20,643 bases of DNA from Acanthamoeba sp. SK_2022b (Eukaryota > Discosea > Longamoebia > Acanthamoebidae): assembly GCA_027943245.1 (NCBI GenBank), contig JANDJZ010000606.1, forward strand, positions 1-20,643. Reading direction: 5' to 3'. Position 1 is the first letter of the stretch; every line of letters begins with the position of its first letter. The position numbers and the translations under genes were made by a program. The notes under the pieces were generated by a model, which saw only the letters and a program-made list of their open reading frames with translations, ran no database searches and had not been told where the DNA came from. This document shows, in pieces, positions 7,749 through 17,919 of this stretch.

Positions 7749-9410
7749 ATGGCAGAGCACAAGGAGCGGAGGGGGCGAGTGTGCGTGATCGGAGCGTCGA
7801 ACATTGATCTCATCAGCTACGTGCCCCGCATGCCACACAAGGGCGAAACGCTCAAGGGCTCGGCCTTCCAGATGGGCTTCGGCGGTACCTCAAATCTCAT
7901 CTATACAATGCAAAATCACTCAATCATGAGTTCGTTCATTCATCTTTTCAATGCACAGGAAAGGGCGCCAACCAGGTACGACTGTCGTGAGCCAGCAGAC
8001 GTATGGTGGTCTCACGGATGTACGCCGCAGGCGGTGGCCTGCGCCAAGCTGGGGCCCGAGGGCGAGCAGGGGCAGGTGAGCATCATTACCAAGGTGGGCA
8101 CCGACGTCTTTGGCAACAACACCCTCGACAACTTCCGCTCTGTCGGCCTCGACACTTCTTGTGTCCACAAGTGCGCAGCACAACTCTACCCCTTGGCCCT
8201 TCATTGGCCTGGAGTCCCGCTGGGCTAACGCACATGGCGACAGGACGAGCGAGGCCTCCACCGGCGTGGCGCCCATCTACGTGGACGACGAGGGCCACAA
8301 CTCGATCGTCATCGTGACCGGTGCGCGATCTTCCGGGAAGGCGCGTGGTGTTCGTGGGCGCCGCTCCTCACGGGCAAGGGAGGTTGGGTTGCGCAGGAGC
8401 CAACGATCTGCTGTCGGAGGAGGAGGTCAGGGAGAGCACGCAGGCCATCGCCTCGTCGGCGGTTCTGGCCGCGCAGCTCGAGATCGACCCGCAGATCTCG
8501 CTCGCGGCCCTCAAGATCGCCAGGGAACACGGGGTAGGCCAAACCCACATCATCTGTCATCGATGAAGGCAACCGCATCATCGCAGCACCACTCGAGCGC
8601 TCACGCAGGGGCGCCTCAGGTCACGACGGTGTTGACTCCGGCCCCGGCCAAGGCCGACCTCTCCGAAGAGTTCTTCAAATATTCTGACATTTTGTGTACA
8701 GCGCCACTCCCCGCACGTGGCCAGTTCCACGCGCGCGTGTCGCTGACCAGTTTGGGGATGTCGCGTTGGCACAGGCCCCAATGAGGGCGAGGCCGAAGCC
8801 CTCTCTGGCTTGTCGGTGAGCACGGACGAAGATGCGGTCAAAGCCGTGCGTTCCACACATACCTCTCACTCTCTCTGTTCTCGGCGCTCCTCACACGCCA
8901 CAACTTCAAAGGCCCAAGCGCTCGTGGCCAAGGGCGTGAAGCAGGTGGTGATCACCCTCGGATCGCGGGGCTGCCTGCTGGTGGACAAGGACTCGAGCCA
9001 CCACATCCCCGCGCCCAAGGTCAAGGCTGTGGACACCACCGGAGCAGGTACGTCTCTCGGTTGTCCTTTTTTCTCTCTCTTAAACAAATTAAAAAATATA
9101 CAAATATAAAAATATTATTATTTATTTGCTGTAATCGTTTGCCTGCGCGTACTTGTGTGCCCAGGCGACTGCTTCGTGGGCGCGATGCTCTACTTCCTTG
9201 CGCGTGGATGTTCGCTCAAGGACGCCTGCACGCTCGCCACCAGAGTTTCCGGTACGCCGCGCCTGCGCACGCACGCGCTCGCCGGTGCGCTAGTATTGAT
9301 TATTGGGGTGCACCCCGTCGCGTGCAGCTGTATCGGTGACTCGCAAGGGCACGCAGACCAGCTACCCCGACCGAAGCCAGCTGTCCTGGATCGAAGAGGA
9401 GGACCACTGA
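7749..9410 (+). CDS. RBKS: Ribokinase (PfkB family carbohydrate kinase)
   Basis: Ten exons: 7749-7884, 7959-7975, 8031-8170, 8244-8320, 8397-8533, 8620-8695, 8775-8845, 8912-9047, 9165-9251, 9328-9410. All phases agree and give 319 residues, normal for the family. It phosphorylates D-ribose to ribose 5-phosphate, feeding nucleotide and pentose phosphate metabolism in the cytosol. The N-terminal strand is VCVIGASNIDLISYVPRMP. The substrate-binding motif GKGANQ (46-51) comes from a 17-base exon. The lid segment is TGVAPIYVDDEGHNSIVIV, and LTPAPAKADL and PNEGEAEALSG follow. The PfkB signature DTTGAGDCFVGA holds the catalytic base Asp265. No key motif is missing. The SMYD5-like gene starts 74 bases after the stop. 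Confidence 0.95.
7959..7975 (+). other. RBKS: 17-base micro-exon of the ribokinase gene
   Basis: The exon lies between CACAG and GTACGA and is flanked by introns of 74 and 55 bases. With one base from exon 1 it encodes exactly Gly-Lys-Gly-Ala-Asn-Gln, the conserved sugar-binding motif of ribokinases. Skipping it would shift the frame. Confidence 0.9.
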
Positions 9411-9484
9411 TTGGCCAATGTCTTTTTTCCCTCTGCTTTAAAGCTTCTTTTCTCTGCTTTTCCTCAGCAACAATTTAAAAGAAA

Positions 9485-10279
9485 ATGAGAAGTGGCACGC
9501 ACAGGACCGTGCGGCAGCGGTGGGGGTTTGGCAGGCCTGCCACGGCGCTGTACTCCCCTCGCTCAGCGGCCTGCCACCCCCTCCACCCTCGTTCCTCCGT
9601 AGCCCCGCTTTCGTCATCGCCCGGCGCCGCCCTCGCGCCTGCGGACGAGGCCTACTTTGCTGCGCGGATCGGTGACGCTCCGGTCCAGGTCCGCCCCGTC
9701 GACTGGGGCCCGAAGGCTGGCGAGTCGCGCGGGCCGGGCGGAAGGCCGGTCATGCCCGCCAAGGGCCTGTTTGCCCGTCAGCGCATCGAGGCCGGCCAGC
9801 GCGTGCTGGTCGAGGCGCCCTTCGTTGCCGCCCCACACTTTGCACGCGCCGACGCCTTCCAGGTCCGCACCGCACGCGCGCGCGTGCTGACGTGGCAACC
9901 CCCTCACGACGTGTCTTGACTCGTGACAGGAGTGGCAGTCACGGAGAGCAGTGTCGGCCAATGGCGGGCCTCCAACGGCCACGCGAGTGCTGCATGAGGT
10001 GCGCTCCCCGCCTATCCTATCATCTCTCTCTCTCTCTCTGCGTGTGTGTACGCGCGCGTGCCGCGTGTACGCTTACTGGTGATGGCGCCCACGTGCTTGT
10101 GCAATCGTTCAGGAAGTGTGCAGCCACTGCCTCAAGTCATTGGTGGGCCCCGACACGGCGCTCCCGCCACCGGACAGGTCCAACGACGACTACGCGCTGC
10201 CGCTGGTCAATCGAAAGACGTGCGCCTTGCCCTCCTCAATTCACTCACCCCCACCTGTTAACTCTTATCTCTCTCTCTC

Positions 10280-10331
<52 letters not shown>

Positions 10332-10725
10332 GTGTTGTGTTGTGTTGTGTTGCTCGCTTGTTTGTTTGTCGAGCACAGGCCAGTGTTCTGGCCCACCAAC
10401 GAGCAGTCCCATAAGTGCGGCGGATGCCAGGACATGCGCCGGCACGGCGTCTACGAGCACCTCTTCTGTTCGCCGGTGCGCGTGGCCTCGCCTGCCCTCC
10501 GCGCTCGCCCATGTGGGCACATGCCGACAACGCTGTGTGCTGGATTACGTCCAACAGGCGTGCGAGCAGCAGGCCCGCGCCGAGCACCACGACCGCCTGT
10601 GTCCATCGCGCGACCCGTCGCACCCTTTCGCCACCTACCAGCGCATAGCCAGGTGTGGGCGAGCTGCTCTCGCCTCGCTTCGAGCCACACATCACTCACT
10701 CGCGCACACGCATGTGTTGTGTGTG

Positions 10726-10774
<49 letters not shown>

Positions 10775-11126
10775 GTAGAGAGCTTGAGAATCCGTTCCTG
10801 ATTCAAGTGGCGCGTCTCTACACGGCAGCGCTGCGCAGCTTTGACGACGCCCGCCAGCGCAAGCAGGCGGGCGGCTTTGCCGAGCTGTGGCAGCTGTCGC
10901 CCCTCTCCAAGGTCGGCCCTCCCTCCTCTCCTCCGCCCGGCCCGTGAGACCACTCCCCGCGCGCGCGCTACTGACCGGTCAGTTAATTGTGTGCGACGCG
11001 TCGCGCGGCACAGTTTGCGAGCAGCTACGAGGTGGTGCCCCTGTTCACGGAGGCAGGCTCGGACGAGGCCATGGGGCGCGCCAAACGGTTCATCTACGAG
11101 GGGGAAGGAGGTACCTCGCGCCAAGT

Positions 11127-11187
<61 letters not shown>

Positions 11188-12253
11188 ACTCTGCACGCGG
11201 AGCGTGTTCTGACGAGCCGTCATCTCCCTTTGTTGGTTGCGTGTCGCTGAACACCAGCGAGCTTGCTGAAGAAGGCGCTGTACAAGGACGAACACGATGA
11301 ACGTAAGTCATGATTTTCTGTTCCTTATTTGCGCTGGCAGCTGGCTGATCCAAGATCAGTGTTTGCCCCAGAAACCTTTGCATGGCTATACAACATGATC
11401 CAGATGAACTGTTCCGGTACTCTACATATCTCCATTTGCTTTACATCTCAATCAATCAATAACACTTGTCTTGTCAATGTCCTCATGGTCGCGGCCACCC
11501 AGCCATTCATCCCAAGTCCCCCTGGGAAGTATACGTGAGCAACATCCAGAAGATACGACCGCTGCAGGCACGTCGCTCCTTCAATCGCTCTCTCTCTCTC
11601 TCTCTGCACGCATTTAACGCAAGAAGATGTTGTGTCACTCACCTCCAATCAAATGATCGCATGTCAGTCGCTTGAGGTGGTGGTCGGGCACATCATGAAC
11701 CTAGCCGAGCTGTTTGCTCGCAAATACGACTTGAACGAAGAGGAACGCTCGCTGACCATCTTCCAGCTGCTCACCCGGTAAACTGTTTGCCATTACATTT
11801 TTAATTCTGATTTTTTTTTCATTTTTCATATTTAAATGTCCAATTTTCTAACTGCGGTGGCGCGCGCAGGTCTGCGGGCAACGGACTCTACGTGCTGCAC
11901 AGCTGTATGAACCATTCCTGCGACCCCAACATCCAGGTCCACAACGAAGAAACCAACGCCAACCTGCATCTCATCGCCAAGCGGCCCATCGAACGAGGTA
12001 CGCTCAGCTGAAACCTCAAGCGTGTCAATGGTTGATGACACGTGCCCACACTCGTCATGCGTGGTATGCGTGGTATGCTGTAGGTGAAGAGCTCTGCATC
12101 GACTACGCGGGCTTCCAGTCGGCCAAGTGGCAGCACCAGCGGACAAGCGAAGGCGGTGGGGTCGACCTCCCACCTCGGGACGAACGGCAGCGGTTCCTCC
12201 ACTCCACGTTCGGCTTCACCTGCTACTGCCCTCAATGCCGCCAAGCGCCATGA
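9485..12253 (+). CDS. SMYD5-like SET/MYND protein lysine methyltransferase
   Basis: Thirteen exons: 9485-9862, 9930-9998, 10113-10219, 10379-10475, 10558-10652, 10779-10911, 11014-11110, 11258-11302, 11341-11416, 11503-11567, 11668-11777, 11870-11997, 12084-12253; about 522 residues. The first SET part is AKGLFARQRIEAGQRVLVEA (92-111). A MYND-type zinc module follows with Cys152/155, Cys198/201, Cys215/219, His227-228 and Cys232. The C-terminal SET part has LHSCMNHSCDPN and the motif IERGEELCIDY. The post-SET end is FGFTCYCPQC. Order and tail resemble SMYD5, a histone and ribosomal-protein lysine methyltransferase. The first 50 residues are Arg/Ser-rich with no acidic residue. The exon 8 to exon 9 junction is out of phase by one base, and intron 10 uses a GC donor. 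Introns 3, 5 and 7 carry GT microsatellites. Confidence 0.88.
10286..10352 (+). repeat. (TG)n microsatellite in intron 3 of the SMYD5-like gene
   Basis: A pure TG run of about 22 units, followed by TGTGT/TGTTG variants, lies between the donor at 10220 and the acceptor ending at 10378. Confidence 0.95.
10713..10773 (+). repeat. (TG)n microsatellite in intron 5 of the SMYD5-like gene
   Basis: The run reaches almost to the acceptor TTGTAG at 10778, so it occupies the place of the polypyrimidine tract. Confidence 0.95.
11129..11186 (+). repeat. (GT)n microsatellite in intron 7 of the SMYD5-like gene
   Basis: About 29 GT units begin 18 bases after the donor at 11111. Confidence 0.95.
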
Positions 12254-12325
12254 TGGCTTGGCTCTACGGTCAGCGCATGTCTTTCATCATCGCGTTCACT
12301 CGTCGTTTGGTTGTTACAACACAAG

Positions 12326-12331
12326 TTTATT
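12326..12331 (-). terminator. Polyadenylation signal of the Rho-like/LRR/SAM gene
   Basis: AATAAA on the minus strand, about 65 bases after the TAG at 12394. It lies inside the 140-base gap shared with the convergent SMYD5-like gene. Confidence 0.55.
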
Positions 12332-12393
12332 GCACACTGCGGCCCACGCAAATGGAGGCGAGGAGAAAGGGCAGAACGAGAGAGGAGCAGCTG

Positions 12394-14540
12394 CTACTGG
12401 GCGGTGCCGGCGACAAGGGTGGAGATGGCGTCGAGCAGGAGGGGAACGTCGGACTCGGCGACGCCGAGGTACTCCCGCAGCTCCAGCTCGTCGAGCGAAA
12501 GCAGCACCTCTCCGTCGATGTCGTTCTCCTGCGTTGCACCCGCGGGTGACATGTGTTAATACAGAACACATAACACGAGCTGGAGGCGACATCGCGCACG
12601 CGCGAGGGAGAAACGTACGAAGAAGATTTGTTTGTATCGGGGCATGCCGCACCGCTCGAGCCACAACTGGACTCCCCTTTCGGTCCACTCTGATGGGTCT
12701 GTCCATGTTAAGGCGTTAGAAATGAAACATAATTTAAGCAACATTTTATTTTAGAAAATGATTATAAAAATAAGCAAAAATAAATTAAAATCCTAGAGGC
12801 TTATTGAGAGAAAGTGAGGCGTACTGGCGAGGTAGGAACGGATGAAATGTACAGAGGGGGACAACAGCGCTTCGTCTTCCAACGGATTGCCTGGGCAGAT
12901 GGGGGAGCCATAGTGATTAGTTGTGGACATACACAATACACCCACCACAATCACGATGTGCATGCGTCGAGGGCGTACCGTTGAGGTTGAGTTCCTTGAG
13001 GGAGTGCAGGTGGCCCACCGAGGGCGGGAGGGAGGCCAGCTCGTTGTTGTGGAGGTCCAGCACGCGCAGGTTCGGCAGCCGTTCGCCGATCCCCGCGTCC
13101 AGTTCCACCAACCTGTTGTTGTCCATCCGCAACTCCTGCGCAACCGCAACCAATCAGCAGCCGCCCACGAACGCTATTCGTTCTTTGCCCCCCCCCCGAC
13201 TTCGCTTTCGCTTTTGCGGAATTGGGGAGGGTTGTACCTCGAGTTGGGGCATGTCGTAGATGAAGGCGGGGAGGTGGGTGAAGTAGTTGTGCGAGAGGAC
13301 GAGGCTCTTCACGCCGCCCAGCCCGGCCTTTCGCTCCTCCGGCGACACCAGACACGACAGCGTGGCCGTCGTCAGATTCTTATGAGACAGCACCAGCCGC
13401 TCGCCTGCTCACTTTGTCAGCCTCGTTTGAAACGTTTTAAAAAAAAAGGAAATCAAATAAAGTAATGATTTTTTGAATCAATTTTTATCTATTAAATTAA
13501 TTACTTTTTGGGTTCTCCATCAATTATTTTAATGTGTCAGTAAAAATGAGGGTGGGCGAGGGTACCGGTGCCCTTGGTGAGGGAGTCGATGAAGATGCAG
13601 ACCTCCTTCTGCTGCGGCGGGCTGACCACGGCGATGACGGCCTCGTCAAAGACGCGCCCGACCTGCGCCGAGTCGGCAAAGTCGGACAGCTCAAAGTAGG
13701 CACGGCAATCGTTTGTCTGCGCGAACGCAGACCCTGGCGACACACGACACACGACACACGCGCAATGAGAACAAATGACTGCGCGCGCGGTGTGGACGTG
13801 ATGCGTGCGGTACCCTGGGGGAGGTCCTGGGGAATGCTCACAGGCGCCGTGTCGCGGTGGGCCGCCTGCGTGCCCACGAGGATGACCGGCAGCGCGCCGT
13901 TGTGGCCGCACAACGAACGCGCCTTGGGCAGCCACTGCGGCGCGTCAAGGTGTCAGCGCGTGCGTGCGTGCGTGCGCTGAGGGAGGCAAGCGAGCGAGCG
14001 TACGTTGGTCAGCGCGCTGTCGAGGGTCGACGGCACCACCACCGAGAAGAGGACGATCGCCACGTTGATTTTGGACAACGTGAGGGGATCTGCACGACAC
14101 GCGAGTCCAACCAACGATGTATAAAAAATAAAAAATAAAAAATAAAATAAAATAAAAAATAAAATAAAAAAGCGCTGTGTGCGTACCGACTTGTTCGTGG
14201 CCGTAGGAGACAATCTTGAGGGCCACCGGACGGTTGTCAAAGGTCAGCTCCATCGTCTTTGTCGTCGCCGTATCCGACCTCACCTGTTCCGGCCGCCGTA
14301 AAACATTTATTAATATTTATAATTCAAATTATTTCACTCATTTAATTACATTAAATTAAAGAATTTAATGAAAAAGCTAAAAAAGAAAGGGCGTACGTGG
14401 ATTGAGTTTTGAGAGCGGACAAATTGCATGTAGCGATCGAGGAGGCACGCCTTGAGCTCGTCCGCCTCTCCCGAGTGGTGGCCAGCGTGGAAGCCTGTCG
14501 GGTCACCCAACACCAACACGTTCACCTCCATCTTGGCTAC

Positions 14541-14602
<62 letters not shown>

Positions 14603-15524
14603 TGAGCACATGATGCGCGAGGACGATGCTACATGCGTGATCGTAGCGGAGCGTACGTTCTTCCTCTTCGCCGGCGTCGCCGAAGCCCTGGAAATGCTTG
14701 AGGTCCTTGAGGTCACGCACGGGCACCGCGAGGCTCTTCCGCTTGAGCATCTTGATGGCCCGCATCGCCTTCGAGCCTGGACGACGCGCCATCCACGCCG
14801 GCGTCAGTCACAGCCCGCGCGCGCGCGCGCGTGTTGCATTACCACTCCTGTCCTTGATGTCGGTCTCGTCGTAGGACGTGCGCGCCTGCTGGATCTGTCG
14901 TCATTGGCGCGGATGAGCGTGGAATGCAAATGAATGGGCGAAGCTATGAGGGAGGGGGGGAGGGCTGGCAATTAAGAATGTCGTCAGAAAAGGCTCGGGA
15001 GTGGCCTACCACCATGTTCGAGGCTGTGGGGCGGGACGGCGAGGCCATTCCGGTGTTGGCACGCGTCCTCGCTTGCTCGGGCGGCGGCGGAACTGCCACG
15101 GCGCTCTTGCTCACGTCCTGTTCGTCCAGCAGCACAACACGCCGACCAATGAGCGCTCATGGCACGCGACGGAGTTGCTGAATGATTGGCGGCGGCGGTG
15201 GAGGAGGAGGAGGAGCGGAGATGTACGGTGGCGCTGGTGCTGAGGATTTGGGCCTTCTTGGCCTGGTAGGCTGCGCGGAGGTTGTGGATGCCTTCCTTGT
15301 CCTGATGATTGATTGGTCAAGCAGCTCAGCAGATAAGATACCGCACATTATAAAAGGAGAGTATGTAAGAGAGAGAGAGAGAGAGATGAGCACGTACGGC
15401 GGGCGATCCGGCAGAGTTCTTCTTCCATTTCTCAGCCACCGAGTTGTCGGCGTTCGCAGAATCCGAAGCGGCGAGCGTGGCCCGACGCAATCGACCTGGT
15501 CGCCCCCACTCACGTTCAGAGCAG

Positions 15525-15587
<63 letters not shown>

Positions 15588-16321
15588 AGCGGGGTGGGTG
15601 GTGTGTCGTGTATGACGTGCGAAGTGAGCGTGGTGTGCGTGGGTTGTTGGGATACCAGGGCTGCTCGTGACGGGCACGGGCGCGGAGTTGGTGCGATTCC
15701 ACAGCTCGCTGGTCTCTTGGTTGATGGACAGCCGTCGATCGCTTCGTTTCTTCGATAGCTCTGCAAATGGGGGCAGGTGAGCACACCTTCAACAAGTTGT
15801 CTGGTTATCAAAAGTGTAATACAAAAAAAATAAAAATTGGGGGAGGAAAATGGTTGTCGGGAAGAGAGGGCCGCGTACTGAGCGGGTTGAGGGACCGGCG
15901 GGGCGACGAAGGCACCTCAGGCACAGCTAAGCACACCCCGCGAAGTAACGTTACCAAAGGTGAGCTGCGGGGGGGGGGGGCAAGAGAGCGAAAGCGAAGA
16001 CGAAAAAGAACTAAAAAGGGGAAGACAAGACAGTCCAGTCCGAGGGGAGGAGGTACCGGGGGAATCAGCGCTCCGGCTCATCTTTGCTCGTCCTTCCTCG
16101 CTTGCCTCTACTTTGCTGCCTCTTGGAGAAGCGGGAAGAGGTAGGCGCGGGGTAACGGGTGGAGACCTCTCGTCTGTGGTCTGTTTTTCCTTCTTTTCCT
16201 TCTTGTTCTTCTTCTCTTTCTTCTCTGTCTTGGTGGTCGTCGTGTCCGCGGACGTCGATTTGTTGCTCTTGGACCTTCGCAGGGTGCCCAGCAGGCCCGA
16301 CGACGTAAGCCTATCTCCCAT
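12394..16321 (-). CDS. Degenerate Rho-like GTPase domain - leucine-rich repeat - SAM domain protein
   Basis: Eighteen exons: 16321-16057, 15926-15879, 15760-15656, 15495-15398, 15301-15227, 15117-15010, 14894-14843, 14776-14657, 14536-14397, 14283-14187, 14089-14004, 13934-13814, 13733-13566, 13404-13238, 13135-12979, 12890-12825, 12698-12619, 12528-12394. All phases join: 695 residues. Residues 1-290 are basic, Ser/Pro-rich and mostly disordered (Lys/Glu run near 33-48). Residues 293-479 follow a Rho fold: MEVNVLVLGD, PLTLSKINVAIVLFSVVVPS, LPVILVGT, CRAYFELSD and GRVFDEAVIAVV. GxxxxGK(S/T), WDTAGQE and TKxD are absent. Residues 495-620 are LRRs (VKSLVLSHNYFTHLPAFIY, LRVLDLHNNELASLPPSVG) with cap NPLEDEALLS. 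Residues 628-690 are a SAM domain (WLERCGMPRYKQIF, IDGEVLLSLDELELREYLGV). A signalling scaffold role is inferred. The exon 6 acceptor is the least certain junction. Confidence 0.88.
13434..13535 (-). other. AT-rich intron between the Rho-like and LRR parts
   Basis: The 161-base intron 13565-13405 is mostly A/T, against strongly GC-rich exons on both sides. Similar AT-rich introns lie at 12699-12824 and 14284-14396. They separate domain blocks but hold no gene I can see. Confidence 0.6.
14119..14171. repeat. (AAAAT)n-like A/T repeat in intron 10 of the Rho-like/LRR/SAM gene
   Basis: Tandem AAAAAT and AAAAT units fill the middle of the intron at 14186-14090. On the coding strand this is a T-rich tract upstream of the acceptor GTGCAG. 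Confidence 0.8.
14542..14599. repeat. (CA)n microsatellite, intron 8 of the Rho-like/LRR/SAM gene
   Basis: About 29 CA units on the plus strand, GT on the coding strand, ending just before the acceptor TTGTAG at 14537-14540. Confidence 0.95.
15528..15586. repeat. (TG)n microsatellite, intron 3 of the Rho-like/LRR/SAM gene
   Basis: About 29 TG units on the plus strand, so CA on the coding strand. It lies between the donor at 15655 and the acceptor at 15496. Confidence 0.95.
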
Positions 16322-16502
16322 CTTCGAGTTATCTGTTCTTTCTTGTGTATTATTGTTGTTGGCCGAGCACGTGCGTGCGTGAACCTCAAGATACCCGTTG
16401 GCCTGCAGCGGAGGGTCACACCAACATAAAAACCATTTCGGAAATTGTAAAGTAAAAATGAAAAAAAAAAGAAAATGAAAAAAACAGTTCCCAAAGCAAA
16501 CG
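16322..16502. promoter_or_regulatory. 181-base divergent promoter region between the Rho-like/LRR/SAM and M20 peptidase genes
   Basis: The two ATGs face away from each other. The half next to the peptidase gene is A-rich (about 16440-16500). No TATA box stands out. Transcription of both genes must start inside this short gap. Confidence 0.5.
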
Positions 16503-17462
16503 ATGGCAAGGCGAGGCGGCAGGAGCGGAACAGGGTCCTTGATTGTGGTGGCACTGGTCATTGCCACAGTGTGCCTCGGTGGTGCGCTGTGGTGGAACAC
16601 CCTCAGTTTGGCATCGCGCCAGCACTCGCTTGACGTTTCCAACTTCATCGGAGCTTCGCGAGTGGCCGCGTTCGAGAAGCAGCTGCAGCCCAACCGCACT
16701 GTCGAGCGCTTGGCCCAGAGCATCCGCTTCCGCACCATCTCCCACGAACACAACTCTGACGGTGCTCTTTTTTGTCATTTTTCTTGTAGTTTTTGTTATT
16801 TTTGTATTAACATTACCCGCACAGCAGATAATGAAGAGATGCGTAGCGCGAGGGCAGAAGCGGAGAAGGAGTTCGATCGGCTGCTGGCGTGGCTCGAGCG
16901 CACCTACAGCCGAGTCTTCAGGACCCTCACCAGGTGATCTCCTGCTTGTCCTTCTCCGCACTGGCCGAATTTCGCCAACCAATGGCGTTTGACCGGATCA
17001 CGGCGATGCTGGCAGGACGAAGCTGGACTGCCACAGCCTGGTGCTCGAATGGCCTGGGAGAGACAAGCGCCTCAAGCCCTTCCTCTTGGCCTCCCACATG
17101 GGTAAAGCCACGCCGCACCAGACACAACCGCCGGTTGGCCACTCACTTGTGCGTAATTATGTGTCGACACAGACGTGGTGCCGGTCGATCCCGACACCGA
17201 GGCCGAGTGGCTCCAGCCGCCGTTCTCGGGCGCCGTCGTCGACGGATTCGTGTGGGGGCGCGGCGCGTTGGACGACAAGGTGGGCGTGGTGGCCATCCTC
17301 GAGGCCGTCGAGGCGCTGATCGAGTCCGAGTTCGTGATGGACCGCACGCTCTTCATCGCGTTCGGACACGACGAGGAGGTCAGCGGACTCCACGGCGCGC
17401 GCAAGATCGTCGAACACTTGCGCCAGCGCAACATTGAGCTCGAGTTCGTGCTCGACGAAGGC

Positions 17463-17528
<66 letters not shown>

Positions 17529-17873
17529 CAACACACGACGTGATTTGCTAAACTGATGATCCAATCAGGCGGGACCATGGCGAGCGGCATTCTCAAGCAG
17601 ATCTCCAAGACCGTGGCGCTCGTCGGCGTTGCCGAAAAGGTAGGAAACTACCGACGCCGGCGCATCACAGAGAGAATGGCCGACACTGACGCGACGTCGC
17701 GCGCGCGCTCCGCAGGGCTACATGAGCGCGGAGCTGGCGGCCACGGGGCCCGGTGGGCACTCGTCGATGCCCACCTCGGACAACCCCATCGGCATCCTGT
17801 CCCAGGCCGTCGCCAAGCTCTACAACAACCCCATGCCCGCCTCCATCTCTGGTGCCACCAAGGTGAGCTGTTG

Positions 17874-17919
<46 letters not shown>

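Noticed and set aside
9892..10947. A 351-codon plus-strand frame with long Cys-Val runs
   Set aside because: It reads through introns 1-6 of the SMYD5-like gene. The Cys-Val runs are GT microsatellites, and SET/MYND motifs appear only when the introns are removed.
12084..12719. A 211-codon plus-strand frame running past the SMYD5-like stop
   Set aside because: It is frame-shifted relative to the SET exon and antisense to the SAM exons.
15957..16753. A 278-codon minus-strand frame covering exon 1 of the Rho-like/LRR/SAM gene and beyond
   Set aside because: Only 16321-16057 is supported as coding. The rest is the divergent promoter region, antisense to peptidase exon 1, and intron 1.
10286..17919. 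Dinucleotide and trinucleotide runs considered as telomere-like, CRISPR or origin repeats
   Set aside because: They are simple microsatellites inside introns, with no spacers and no telomeric unit.
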